From positions 1-64,000 of the forward strand of contig NW_027474190.1 in the NCBI RefSeq assembly GCF_050947335.1: a stretch of DNA of 64,000 bases. The letters run 5' to 3'. A program made the position numbers and the translations under genes. The notes under the pieces were generated by a model, which did not search any database, was not told where the DNA came from, and saw only the letters and a program-made list of their open reading frames with translations. Below are positions 11,959 to 28,342 of the stretch, one piece after another (positions within the stretch are counted from its first letter, which is position 1; each line of letters starts with the position of its first letter). The DNA comes from Megachile rotundata (lineage: Eukaryota > Arthropoda > Insecta > Hymenoptera > Megachilidae).

Positions 11959-14900
11959 CTATACTCATTACTCTTATTATTATCAATCTAACTCTTATTA
12001 TTAGCCATATTATGCTTATAATATCGATAGAACGACAATTACTATACTTATTACTGTTATTATTATCAATCTAACTCATATTATGAGCCATATTATGCTT
12101 AAATGATCGATAGAACTGCAATTACTGTACTCATTACTCTTATTATTATCAATCTAACCCATATTATTAGCCATATTATGCTTATATGATCGATAGACCG
12201 AGAATTACTATACTCACTACTCTTAATATTATCAATCTAACTCTTATTATTAGCCATATTATGCTTATAATATCGATAGAACGACAATTACTATACTTAT
12301 TACTGTTATTATTATCAATCTAACTCATATTATTAGCCATATTATGCTTAAATGATCGATAGAACTACAATTACTATACTCATTACTCTTATTATTATCA
12401 ATCTAACCCATATTATTAGCTATATTATGCTAATATGATCGACAGAACGACAATTACTCTACTTACTACTCTTATTATTATCAATCTAACTCATATTATT
12501 AACCATATTATGCAGATATGATCGATAGCACGACATTTGCTATACCTATTACTCTTATTATTATGAATCTAACTCATATTATTAACCATATTATGCAGAT
12601 ATGATCTATAGAACTACAGTTACTATACTCATTACTCTTATTATTATCAATCTAACTCATATTATTAGCCATATTATGCTTACATGATCGATAGAACGAC
12701 AATTACTATACTTATTACTCTTATTATTATCAATTTAACTCATATTATTACCCATATTATGCTTATATGATCGATAGAACGACAATTACTATACTTATTA
12801 CTCTTATTATTATGAATCTAACTCATATTATTAACCATATTATGCAGATATGATCGATAGAACGACAATTACTATACTTATTACTCTTATTATTATCAAT
12901 CTAACTCATATTATTAACCATATTATGCTTATATGATCGATAGAACGGCAATTACTCTACTTATTACTCTTATTGTTATCAATCTAACTGATATTATTAA
13001 CCATATTATGCAGATATGATTCGATAGCACGACATTTGCTATACCTATTACTCTTATTATTATGAATCTAACTCATATTATTAACCATATTATGCAGATA
13101 TGATCGATCGAACGACAATTACTATACTTATTACTCTTATTATTATCAATCTAACTCATATTAATAACCATATTATGCTTATATGATCGATAGAACGACA
13201 ATTACTGTACTTATTACTCTTATCATTATCGATCTAACTCTTATTATTAGCCATATTATGCTTATAATATCGATAGAACGACAATTACTATACTTATTAC
13301 TGTTATTATTATCAATCTAACTCATATTATTACCCCTATTATGCTTATATGATCGATAGAACGACAATTACTATACTTATTACTCTTATTATTATGAATC
13401 TAACTCATATTATTAACCATATTATGCAGATATGATCGATCGAACTACAATTACTATACTCATTACTCTTATTATTATCAATCTAACTCTTATTATCAGC
13501 CATATTATGCTTATAATATCGATAGAACGACAATTACTATACTTATTACTGTTATTATTATCAATCTAACTCATATTATGAGCCATATTATGCTTAAATG
13601 ATCGATAGAACTACAATTACTGTACTCATTACTCTTATTATTATCAATCTAACCCATATTATTAGCCATATTATGCTTATATGATCGATAGAACGAGAAT
13701 TACTATACTCACTACTATTAGTACTATCAATCTAACTCATATTATTAGCCATATTATGCTTATATTGTCGATAGAACGACAATTACTATACTTATTACTG
13801 TTATTACTATCAATCTAACTCATATTATTAGCCATATTATGCTTAAATGATCGATAGAACGACAATTACTATACTTATTACACTCACTGTTATCAATCTA
13901 ACTCATATTATTAACCATATTATGCAGATATGATCGATAGCACGACATTTACTATACCGATTACTCTTATTATTATCAGCCTAACTCATATTATTAGCCA
14001 TATTATGCTTATATGATCGACAGAACGACAACTACTATACTTATTACACTCACTGTTATCAACCTAACTCATATTATTAGCCATATTATGCTTATATGAT
14101 CGATAGAACGACAATTACTATACTCATTACTCTTATTATTATCAATCTAACTCATATTATTAGCCATATTATGCTTATATTATCGATAGAACGACAACTA
14201 CTATACTTATTACTGTTATTATTATCAATCTAACTCATATTATTAGCCATATTATGCTTAAATGATCGATAGAGCGACAATTACTATACTTATTACTCTT
14301 ATTATTATCAATCTAACTCATATTATTAGCCATATTATGCTTATATGATCGATAGAACGACAAATACTATACTTATTACTCTTATTATTATCAATCTAAC
14401 TCATATTATTAACCATATTATGCTAATATGATCGATAGAACGACAATTACTATACTTATTACACCCACTATTATCAATCTAACTCATATTATTAACCATG
14501 TTATGCAGATATGATCGATAGCACGACATTTACTATATTTATTACTCTTATTATTATCAACCTAACTCATATTATTAGCCATATTATGCTTATATGATCG
14601 ATAGAACGACAATTACTATACTTATTATTCTTATTTTTATCAGCCCAACTCATATTATTCGCCATATTATGCTTATATGATCGATAGAACGACAATTACT
14701 ATACTTATTACTCTTATTATTATGAATCTAACTCATATTATTAACCATATTATGCAGATATGATCGATAGAACGACAATTACTATACTTATTACTCTTAT
14801 TATTATCAATCTAACTCATATTATTAACCATATTATGCTTATATGATCGATAGAACGGCAATTACTCTACTTATTACTCTTATTGTTATCAATCTAACTG

Positions 14901-17900
14901 ATATTATTAACCATATTATGCAGATATGATTCGATAGCACGACATTTGCTATACCTATTACTCTTATTATTATGAATCTAACTCATATTATTAACCATAT
15001 TATGCAGATATGATCGATCGAACGACAATTACTATACTTATTACTCTTATTATTATCAATCTAACTCATATTAATAACCATATTATGCTTATATGATCGA
15101 TAGAACGACAATTACTGTACTTATTACTCTTATCATTATCGATCTAACTCTTATTATTAGCCATATTATGCTTATAATATCGATAGAACGACAATTACTA
15201 TACTTATTACTGTTATTATTATCAATCTAACTCATATTATTACCCCTATTATGCTTATATGATCGATAGAACGACAATTACTATACTTATTACTCTTATT
15301 ATTATGAATCTAACTCATATTATTAACCATATTATGCAGATATGATCGATCGAACTACAATTACTATACTCATTACTCTTATTATTATCAATCTAACTCT
15401 TATTATTAGCCATATTATGCTTATAATATCGATAGAACGACAATTACTATACTTATTACTGTTATTATTATCAATCTAACTCATATTATGAGCCATATTA
15501 TGCTTAAATGATCGATAGAACTACAATTACTGTACTCATTACTCTTATTATTATCAATCTAACCCATATTATTAGCCATATTATGCTTATATGATCGATA
15601 GAACGAGAATTACTATACTCACTACTATTAGTATTATCAATCTAACTCATATTATTAGCCATATTATGCTTATATTGTCGATAGAACGACAATTACTATA
15701 CTTATTACTGTTATTACTATCAATCTAACTCATATTATTAGCCATATTATGCTTAAATGATCGATAGAACGACAATTACTATACTTATTACACTCACTGT
15801 TATCAATCTAACTCATATTATTAACCATATTATGCAGATATGATCGATAGCACGACATTTACTATACCGATTACTCTTATTATTATCAGCCTAACTCATA
15901 TTATTAGCCATATTATGCTTATATGATCGACAGAACGACAACTACTATACTTATTACACTCACTGTTATCAATCTAACTCATATTATTAGCCATATTATG
16001 CTTATATGATCGATAGAACGACAATTACTATACTCATTACTCTTATTATTATCAATCTAACTCATATTATTAGCCATATTATGCTTATATTATCGATAGA
16101 ACGACAACTACTATACTTATTACTGTTATTATTATCAATCTAACTCATATTATTAGCCATATTATGCTTAAATGATCGATAGAGCGACAATTACTATACT
16201 TATTACTCTTATTATTATCAATCTAACTCATATTATTAGCCATATTATGCTTATATGATCGATAGAACGACAAATACTATACTTATTACTCTTATTATTA
16301 TCAATCTAACTCATATTATTAACCATATTATGCTAATATGATCGATAGAACGACAATTACTATACTTATTACACCCACTATTATCAATCTAACTCATATT
16401 ATTAACCATGTTATGCAGATATGATCGATAGCACGACATTTACTATATTTATTACTCTTATTATTATCAACCTAACTCATATTATTAGCCATATTATGCT
16501 TATATGATCGATAGAACGACAATTACTATACTTATTATTCTTATTTTTATCAGCCCAACTCATATTATTCGCCATATTATGCTTAAATGATTGATAGAAC
16601 GACAATTACTATACTTATTACTCTTATTATTATCAATCTAACTCATATTATTAACCATACTATACTTATATGATCGACAGAACAACAATTACTATACTTA
16701 TTACACTTACTATTATCAATCTAACTCATATTATTAGCCATATTATGCTTATATGATCGGTAGAACGACAATTACTGTACTTATTGCTCTTATCATTATC
16801 GATCTAACTCATATAATTAACCATATTATGCAGATATGATCGATAGAACTACAATTACTATACTCATTACTCTTAGTATTATCAATCTAACTCATATTAT
16901 TAAACATATTATGCTTATATGATCGATAGAACGACAATTACTGTACTTATTACTCTTATCATTATCGATCTAACTCTTATTATTAGCCATATTATGCTTA
17001 TAATATCGACAGAACGACAATTACTATACTTATTACTGTTATTATTATCAATCTAACTCATTCTATTAGCCATATTATGCTTATATGATCGATAGAACGA
17101 CAATTGCTACACTTATTACTATTATTATTATGAATCTAACTCATATTATTAACCGTATTATGCAGATATGATCGATAGAACTACAATTACTGTACTCATT
17201 ACTCTTATTATTATCAATCTAACCCATATTATTAGCCATATTATGCTTATATGATCGATAGAACGACAATTACTATGCATATTACTCTTATTATTATCAA
17301 TCTAACTCATATTATTAGCCATATTATGGTTATATGATTGACAGGACGACAATTACTATACTTATTACACTCACTGTTATCAATCTAACTTATATTATTA
17401 ACCATATTATGCAAATTTGATCGATAGAACGAGAATCACTATACTTATTACTCTTATTATTATCATCAACCTAACTCATATTATTAGCCATATTATGCTT
17501 ATATGATCGATAGAACGACAATTACTACACTTATTACTATTATTATTCTGAATCTAACTCATATTATTAACCATATTATGCAGATATGATCGATAGAACT
17601 ACAATTACTATACTCATTACTCTTATTATTATCAATCTAACTCTTATTATTAGCCATATTATGCTTATAATATCGATAGAACGACAATTACTATACTTAT
17701 TACTGTTATTATTATCAATCTAACTCATATTATGAGCCATATTATGCTTAAATGATCGATAGAACTACAATTACTGTAATCATTACTCTTATTATTATCA
17801 ATCTAACCCATATTATTAGCCATATTATGCTTATATGATCGATAGACCGAGAATTACTATACTCACTACTCTTAATATTATCAATCTAACTCTTATTATT

Positions 17901-20900
17901 AGCCATATTATGCTTATAATATCGATAGAACGACAATTACTATACTTATTACTGTTATTATTATCAATCTAACTCATATTATTAGCCATATTATGCTTAA
18001 ATGATCGATAGAACTACAATTACTATACTCATTACTCTTATTATTATCAATCTAACCCATATTATTAGCTATATTATGCTAATATGATCGACAGAACGAC
18101 AATTACTCTACTTATTACTCTTATTATTATCAATCTAACTCATATTATTAACCATATTATGCAGATATGATTCGATAGCACGACATTTGCTATACCTATT
18201 ACTCTTATTATTATGAATCTAACTCATATTATTAACCATATTATGCAGATATGATCTATAGAACTACAGTTACTATACTCATTACTCTTATTATTATCAA
18301 TCTAACTCATATTATTAGCCATATTATGCTTACATGATCGATAGAACGACAATTACTATACTTATTACTCTTATGATTATCAATTTAACTCATATTATTA
18401 CCCATATTATGCTTATATGATCGATAGAACGACAATTACTATACTTATTACTCTTATTATTATGAATCTAACTCATATTATTAACCATATTATGCAGATA
18501 TGATCGATCGAACGACAATTACTATACTTATTACTCTTATTATTATCAATCTAACTCATATTAATAACCATATTATGCTTATATGATCGATAGAACGACA
18601 ATTACTGTACTTATTACTCTTATCATTATCGATCTAACTCTTATTATTAGCCATATTATGCTTATAATATCGATAGAACGACAATTACTATACTTATTAC
18701 TGTTATTATTATCAATCTAACTCATATTATTAGCCATATTATGCTTAAATGATCGATAGAACGACAATTACTATACTCACTACTATTAGTATTATCAATC
18801 TAACTCATATTATTAGCCATATTATGCTTATATGATCGATAGAACGAGAATTACTATACTCACTACTATTAGTATTATCAATCTAACTCATATTATTAGC
18901 CATATTATGGTTATATGATTGACAGGACGACAATTACTATACTTATTACACTCACTGTTATCAATCTAACTTATATTATTAACCATATTATGCAAATTTG
19001 ATCGATAGAACGAGAATCACTATACTTATTACTCTTATTATTATCAACCTAACTCATATTATTAGCCATATTATGCTTATATGATCGATAGAACGACAAT
19101 TACTACACTTATTACTATTATTATTATGAATCTAACTCATATTATTAACCATATTATGCAGATATGATCGATAGAACTACAATTACTATACTCATTACTC
19201 TTATTATTATCAATCTAACTCTTATTATTAGCCATATTATGCTTATAATATCGATAGAACGACAATTACTATACTTATTACTGTTATTATTATCAATCTA
19301 ACTCATATTATGAGCCATATTATGCTTAAATGATCGATAGAACTACAATTACTGTACTCATTACTCTTATTATTATCAATCTAACCCATATTATTAGCCA
19401 TATTATGCTTATATGATCGATAGAACGAGAATTACTATACTCACTACTATTAGTATTATCAATCTAACTCATATTATTAGCCATATTATGCTTATATTGT
19501 CGATAGAACGACAATTACTATACTTATTACTGTTATTACTATCAATCTAACTCATATTATTAGCCATATTATGCTTAAATGATCGATAGAACGACAATTA
19601 CTATACTTATTACACCCACTATTATCAATCTAACTCATATTATTAACCATGTTATGCAGATATGATCGATAGCACGACATTTACTATATTTATTACTCTT
19701 ATTATTATCAACCTAACTCATATTATTAGCCATATTATGCTTATATGATCGATAGAACGACAATTACTATACTTATTATTCTTATTTTTATCAGCCCAAC
19801 TCATATTATTCGCCATATTATGCTTAAATGATCGATAGAACGACAATTACTATACTTATTACTCTTATTATTATCAATCTAACTCATATTATTAACCATA
19901 CTATACTTATATGATCGACAGAACAACAATTACTATACTTATTACACTTACTATTATCAATCTAACTCATATTATTAGCCATATTATGCTTATATGATCG
20001 GTAGAACGACAATTACTGTACTTATTGCTCTTATCATTATCGATCTAACTCATATAATTAACCATATTATGCAGATATGATCGATAGAACTACAATTACT
20101 ATACTCATTACTCTTAGTATTATCAATCTAACTCATATTATTAAACATATTATGCTTATATGATCGATAGAACGACAATTACTGTACTTATTACTCTTAT
20201 CATTATCGATCCAACTCTTATTATTAGCCATATTATGCTTATAATATCGATAGAACGACAATTACTATACTTATTACTGTTATTATTATCAATCTAACTC
20301 ATTCTATTAGCCATATTATGCTTATATGATCGATAGAACGACAATTACTATACTTATTACTCTTATTATTATCAATCTAACTCATATTATTAACCATATT
20401 ATGCTTATATGATCGATAGAACGGCAATTACTCTACTTATTACTCTTATTATTATCAATCTAACTGATATTATTAACCATATTATGCAGATATTATCGAT
20501 AGCACGACATTTGCTATACCTATTACTCTTATTATTATCAATCTAACTCATATTATTAGCCATATTATGCTTACATGATCGATAGAACGACAATTACTAT
20601 ACTTATTACTCTTATGATTATCAATTTAACTCATATTATTACCCATATTATGCTTATATGATCGATTGAACGACAATTACTATACTTATTACTCTTATTA
20701 TTATGAATCTAACTCAAATTATTAACCATATTATGCAGATATGATCGATAGAACGACAATTACTATACTTATTACTCTTATTATTATCAATCTAACTCAT
20801 ATTAATAACCATATTATGCTTATATGATCGATAGAACGACAATTACTGTACTTATTACTCTTATCATTATCGATCTAACTCTTATTATTAGCCATATTAT

Positions 20901-23060
20901 GCTTATAATATCGATAGAACGACAATTACTATACTTATTACTGTTATTATTATCAATCTAACTCATTCTATTAGCCATATTATGCTTATATGATCGATAG
21001 AACGACAATTACTATGCATATTACTCTTATTATTATCAATCTAACTCATATTATTAGCCATATTATGGTTATATGATTGACAGGACGACAATTACTATAC
21101 TTATTACACTCACTGTTATCAATCTAACTTATATTATTAACCATATTATGCAAATTTGATCGATAGAACGACAATCACTATACTTATTACTCTTATTATT
21201 ATCAACCTAACTCATATTATTAGCCATATTATGCTTATATGATCGATAGAACGACAATTACTACACTTATTACTATTATTATTATGAATCTAACTCATAT
21301 TATTAACCATATTATGCAGATATGATCGATAGAACTACAATTACTATACTCATTACTCTTATTATTATCAATCTAACTCTTATTATTAGCCATATTATGC
21401 TTATAATATCGATAGAACGACAATTACTATACTTATTACTGTTATTATTATCAATCTAACTCATATTATGAGCCATATTATGCTTAAATGATCGATAGAA
21501 CTGCAATTACTGTACTCATTACTCTTATTATTATCAATCTAACCCATATTATTAGCCATATTATGCTTATATGATCGATAGACCGAGAATTACTATACTC
21601 ACTACTCTTAATATTATCAATCTAACTCTTATTATTAGCCATATTATGCTTATAATATCGATAGAACGACAATTACTATACTTATTACTGTTATTATTAT
21701 CAATCTAACTCATATTATTAGCCATATTATGCTTAAATGATCGATAGAACTACAATTACTATACTCATTACTCTTATTATTATCAATCTAACCCATATTA
21801 TTAGCTATATTATGCTAATATGATCGACAGAACGACAATTACTCTACTTATTACTCTTATTATTATCAATCTAACTCATATTATTAACCATATTATGCAG
21901 ATATGATCGATAGCACGACATTTGCTATACCTATTACTCTTATTATTATGAATCTAACTCATATTATTAACCATATTATGCAGATATGATCTATAGAACT
22001 ACAGTTACTATACTCATTACTCTTATTATTATCAATCTAACTCATATTATTAGCCATATCATGCTTACATGATCGATAGAACGACAATTACTATACTTAT
22101 TACTCTTATTATTATCAATTTAACTCATATTATTACCCATATTATGCTTATATGATCGATAGAACGACAATTACTATACTTATTACTCTTATTATTATGA
22201 ATCTAACTCATATTATTAACCATATTATGCAGATATGATCGATAGAACGACAATTACTATACTTATTACTCTTATTATTATCAATCTAACTCATATTATT
22301 AACCATATTATGCTTATATGATCGATAGAACGGCAATTACTCTACTTATTACTCTTATTATTATCAATCTAACTGATATTATTAACCATATTATGCAGAT
22401 ATGATTCGATAGCACGACATTTGCTATACCTATTACTCTTATTATTATGAATCTAACTCATATTATTAACCATATTATGCAGATATGATCTATAGAACTA
22501 CAGTTACTATACTCATTACTCCTATTATTATCAATCTAACTCATATTATTAGCCATATTATGCTTACATGATCGATAGAACGACAATTACTATACTTATT
22601 ACTCTTATGATTATCAATTTAACTCATATTATTACCCATATTATGCTTATATGATCGATAGAACGACAATTACTATACTTATTACTCTTATTATTATGAA
22701 TCTAACTCATATTATTAACCATATTATGCAGATATGATCGATCGAACGACAATTACTATACTTATTACTCTTATTATTATCAATCTAACTCATATTAATA
22801 ACCATATTATGCTTATATGATCGATAGAACGACAATTACTGTACTTATTACTCTTATCATTATCGATCTAACTCTTATTATTAGCCATATTATGCTTATA
22901 ATATCGATAGAACGACAATTACTATACTTATTACTGTTATTATTATCAATCTAACTCATTCTATTAGCCATATTATGCTTATATGATCGATAGAACGACA
23001 ATTACTATGCATATTACTCTTATTATTATCAATCTAACTCATATTATTAGCCATATTATG
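11959..23060 (+). repeat. Long higher-order block, copy B
   Basis: This is the most complete copy. It matches copy A from base 1 (offset 11,958) and copy C from 31806 (offset 19,847, then 17,937 after a 1,910-bp difference). Match to copy C continues to about 23,060 / 40,997, where copy C switches to other sequence. It contains its own 1,910-bp tandem duplication and overlaps the start of a 3,072-bp duplication at its right end. Confidence 0.88.
12753..16572 (+). repeat. 1,910-bp tandem duplication inside copy B
   Basis: About 12753-14662 and 14663-16572 repeat with the same offset and breakpoint as in copy A. Here the halves differ at markers: the first half has TTATTATCAGCC (near 13.49 kb), GTACTATC (near 13.72 kb) and TGTTATCAACC (near 14.06 kb), while the second has TTATTATTAGCC, GTATTATC and TGTTATCAATC. 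Copy C, with a single unit, has the second-half states. Confidence 0.88.
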
Positions 23061-26000
23061 GTTATATGATTGACAGGACGACAATTACTATACTTATTAC
23101 ACTCACTGTTATCAATCTAACTTATATTATTAACCATATTATGCAAATTTGATCGATAGAACGAGAATCACTATACTTATTACTCTTATTATTATCAACC
23201 TATCTCATATTATCAGCCATATTATGCTTATATGATCGATAGAACGACAATTACTAAACTTATTACTATTATTATTATGAATCTAACTCATATTATTAAC
23301 CATATTATGCAGATATGATCGATAGAACTACAATTACTATACTCATTACTCTTATTATTATCAATCTAACTCTTATTATTAGCCATATTATGCTTATAAT
23401 ATCGATAGAACGACAATTACTATACTTATTACTGTTATTATTATCAATCTAACTCATATTATGAGCCATATTATGCTTAAATGATCGATAGAACTACAAT
23501 TACTGTACTCATTACTCTTATTATTATCAATCTAACCCATATTATTAGCCATATTATGCTTATATGATCGATAGAACGAGAATTACTATACTCACTACTA
23601 TTAGTATTATCAATCTAACTCATATTATTAGCCATATTATGCTTATATTGTCGATAGAACGACAATTACTATACTTATTACTGTTATTACTATCAATCTA
23701 ACTCATATTATTAGCCATATTATGCTTAAATGATCGATAGAACGACAATTACTATACTTATTACACTCACTGTTATCAATCTAACTCATATTATTAACCA
23801 TATTATGCAGATATGATCGATAGCACGACATTTACTATACCGATTACTCTTATTATTATCAGCCTAACTCATATTATTAGCCATATTATGCTTATATGAT
23901 CGACAGAACGACAACTACTATACTTATTACACTCACTGTTATCAATCTAACTCATATTATTAGCCATATTATGCTTATATGATCGATAGAACGACAATTA
24001 CTATACTTATTACTGTTATTATTATCAATCTAACTCATTCTATTAGCCATATTATGCTTATATGATCGATAGAACGACAATTACTATGCATATTACTCTT
24101 ATTATTATCAATCTAACTCATATTATTAGCCATATTATGGTTATATGATTGACAGGACGACAATTACTATACTTATTACACTCACTGTTATCAATCTAAC
24201 TTATATTATTAACCATATTATGCAAATTTGATCGATAGAACGACAATCACTATACTTATTACTCTTATTATTATCAACCTAACTCATATTATTAGCCATA
24301 TTATGCTTATATGATCGATAGAACGACAATTACTACACTTATTACTATTATTATTATGAATCTAACTCATATTATTAACCATATTATGCAGATATGATCG
24401 ATAGAACTACAATTACTATACTCATTACTCTTATTATTATCAATCTAACTCTTATTATTAGCCATATTATGCTTATAATATCGATAGAACGACAATTACT
24501 ATACTTATTACTGTTATTATTATCAATCTAACTCATATTATGAGCCATATTATGCTTAAATGATCGATAGAACTGCAATTACTGTACTCATTACTCTTAT
24601 TATTATCAATCTAACCCATATTATTAGCCATATTATGCTTATATGATCGATAGACCGAGAATTACTATACTCACTACTCTTAATATTATCAATCTAACTC
24701 TTATTATTAGCCATATTATGCTTATAATATCGATAGAACGACAATTACTATACTTATTACTGTTATTATTATCAATCTAACTCATATTATTAGCCATATT
24801 ATGCTTAAATGATCGATAGAACTACAATTACTATACTCATTACTCTTATTATTATCAATCTAACCCATATTATTAGCTATATTATGCTAATATGATCGAC
24901 AGAACGACAATTACTCTACTTATTACTCTTATTATTATCAATCTAACTCATATTATTAACCATATTATGCAGATATGATCGATAGCACGACATTTGCTAT
25001 ACCTATTACTCTTATTATTATGAATCTAACTCATATTATTAACCATATTATGCAGATATGATCTATAGAACTACAGTTACTATACTCATTACTCTTATTA
25101 TTATCAATCTAACTCATATTATTAGCCATATCATGCTTACATGATCGATAGAACGACAATTACTATACTTATTACTCTTATTATTATCAATTTAACTCAT
25201 ATTATTACCCATATTATGCTTATATGATCGATAGAACGACAATTACTATACTTATTACTCTTATTATTATGAATCTAACTCATATTATTAACCATATTAT
25301 GCAGATATGATCGATAGAACGACAATTACTATACTTATTACTCTTATTATTATCAATCTAACTCATATTATTAACCATATTATGCTTATATGATCGATAG
25401 AACGGCAATTACTCTACTTATTACTCTTATTATTATCAATCTAACTGATATTATTAACCATATTATGCAGATATGATTCGATAGCACGACATTTGCTATA
25501 CCTATTACTCTTATTATTATGAATCTAACTCATATTATTAACCATATTATGCAGATATGATCTATAGAACTACAGTTACTATACTCATTACTCCTATTAT
25601 TATCAATCTAACTCATATTATTAGCCATATTATGCTTACATGATCGATAGAACGACAATTACTATACTTATTACTCTTATGATTATCAATTTAACTCATA
25701 TTATTACCCATATTATGCTTATATGATCGATAGAACGACAATTACTATACTTATTACTCTTATTATTATGAATCTAACTCATATTATTAACCATATTATG
25801 CAGATATGATCGATCGAACGACAATTACTATACTTATTACTCTTATTATTATCAATCTAACTCATATTAATAACCATATTATGCTTATATGATCGATAGA
25901 ACGACAATTACTGTACTTATTACTCTTATCATTATCGATCTAACTCTTATTATTAGCCATATTATGCTTATAATATCGATAGAACGACAATTACTATACT

Positions 26001-27072
26001 TATTACTGTTATTATTATCAATCTAACTCATTCTATTAGCCATATTATGCTTATATGATCGATAGAACGACAATTACTATGCATATTACTCTTATTATTA
26101 TCAATCTAACTCATATTATTAGCCATATTATGGTTATATGATTGACAGGACGACAATTACTATACTTATTACACTCACTGTTATCAATCTAACTTATATT
26201 ATTAACCATATTATGCAAATTTGATCGATAGAACGAGAATCACTATACTTATTACTCTTATTATTATCAACCTATCTCATATTATCAGCCATATTATGCT
26301 TATATGATCGATAGAACGACAATTACTAAACTTATTACTATTATTATTATGAATCTAACTCATATTATTAACCATATTATGCAGATATGATCGATAGAAC
26401 TACAATTACTATACTCATTACTCTTATTATTATCAATCTAACTCTTATTATTAGCCATATTATGCTTATAATATCGATAGAACGACAATTACTATACTTA
26501 TTACTGTTATTATTATCAATCTAACTCATATTATGAGCCATATTATGCTTAAATGATCGATAGAACTACAATTACTGTACTCATTACTCTTATTATTATC
26601 AATCTAACCCATATTATTAGCCATATTATGCTTATATGATCGATAGAACGAGAATTACTATACTCACTACTATTAGTATTATCAATCTAACTCATATTAT
26701 TAGCCATATTATGCTTATATTGTCGATAGAACGACAATTACTATACTTATTACTGTTATTACTATCAATCTAACTCATATTATTAGCCATATTATGCTTA
26801 AATGATCGATAGAACGACAATTACTATACTTATTACACTCACTGTTATCAATCTAACTCATATTATTAACCATATTATGCAGATATGATCGATAGCACGA
26901 CATTTACTATACCGATTACTCTTATTATTATCAGCCTAACTCATATTATTAGCCATATTATGCTTATATGATCGACAGAACGACAACTACTATACTTATT
27001 ACACTCACTGTTATCAATCTAACTCATATTATTAGCCATATTATGCTTATATGATCGATAGAACGACAATTA
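20929..27072 (+). repeat. 3,072-bp tandem duplication (37 monomers)
   Basis: About 20929-24000 and 24001-27072 match at a constant offset of 3,072 bp (37x83 + 1). Shared private markers include CATATCATGCTTACATG (near 22.06 and 25.13 kb), ATTACTCCTATTATT (near 22.52 and 25.59 kb) and CCTATCTCATATTATCAGCC (near 23.20 and 26.27 kb). The one 84-bp monomer in each half accounts for the extra base. Past about 27,080 the two diverge (CTGTTATT versus CTCTTATT). Confidence 0.9.
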
Positions 27073-28342
27073 CTATACTCATTACTCTTATTATTATCAA
27101 TCTAACTCATATTATTAGCCATATTATGCTTATATTATCGATAGAACGACAACTACTATACTTATTACTGTTATTATTATCAATCTAACTCATATTATTA
27201 GCCATATTATGCTTAAATGATCGATAGAGCGACAATTACTATACTTATTACTCTTATTATTATCAATCTAACTCATATTATTAGCCATATTATGCTTATA
27301 TGATCGATAGAACGACAAATACTATACTTATTACTCTTATTATTATCAATCTAACTCATATTATTAACCATATTATGCTAATATGATCGATAGAACGACA
27401 ATTACTATACTTATTACACCCACTATTATCAATCTAACTCATATTATTAACCATGTTATGCAGATATGATCGATAGCACGACATTTACTATATTTATTAC
27501 TCTTATTATTATCAACCTAACTCATATTATTAGCCATATTATGCTTATATGATCGATAGAACGACAATTACTATACTTATTATTCTTATTTTTATCAGCC
27601 CAACTCATATTATTCGCCATATTATGCTTAAATGATTGATAGAACGACAATTACTATACTTATTACTCTTATTATTATCAATCTAACTCATATTATTAAC
27701 CATACTATACTTATATGATCGACAGAACAACAATTACTATACTTATTACACTTACTATTATCAATCTAACTCATATTATTAGCCATATTATGCTTATATG
27801 ATCGGTAGAACGACAATTACTGTACTTATTGCTCTTATCATTATCGATCTAACTCATATAATTAACCATATTATGCAGATATGATCGATAGAACTACAAT
27901 TACTATACTCATTACTCTTAGTATTATCAATCTAACTCATATTATTAAACATATTATGCTTATATGATCGATAGAACGACAATTACTGTACTTATTACTC
28001 TTATCATTATCGATCTAACTCTTATTATTAGCCATATTATGCTTATAATATCGACAGAACGACAATTACTATACTTATTACTGTTATTATTATCAATCTA
28101 ACTCATTCTATTAGCCATATTATGCTTATATGATCGATAGAACGACAATTGCTACACTTATTACTATTATTATTATGAATCTAACTCATATTATTAACCG
28201 TATTATGCAGATATGATCGATAGAACTACAATTACTGTACTCATTACTCTTATTATTATCAATCTAACCCATATTATTAGCCATATTATGCTTATATGAT
28301 CGATAGAACGAGAATTACTATACTCACTACTATTAGTATTAT
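27073..28342 (+). repeat. Reused block related to 16.0-17.3 kb and 41.0-42.1 kb
   Basis: From about 27.07 to 28.31 kb this matches about 16.03-17.26 kb at offset 11,045 bp (133 monomers plus 6 bases of counted insertions). From about 27.27 to 28.35 kb it also matches 41.05-42.14 kb at offset 13,786 bp. It carries the ordered series ACAAATACTATAC, TTACACCCAC, CATGTTATGC, CAGCCCAACTC, CATACTATACTT, GATCGGTAG and AAACATATTATGC monomers. Confidence 0.82.
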
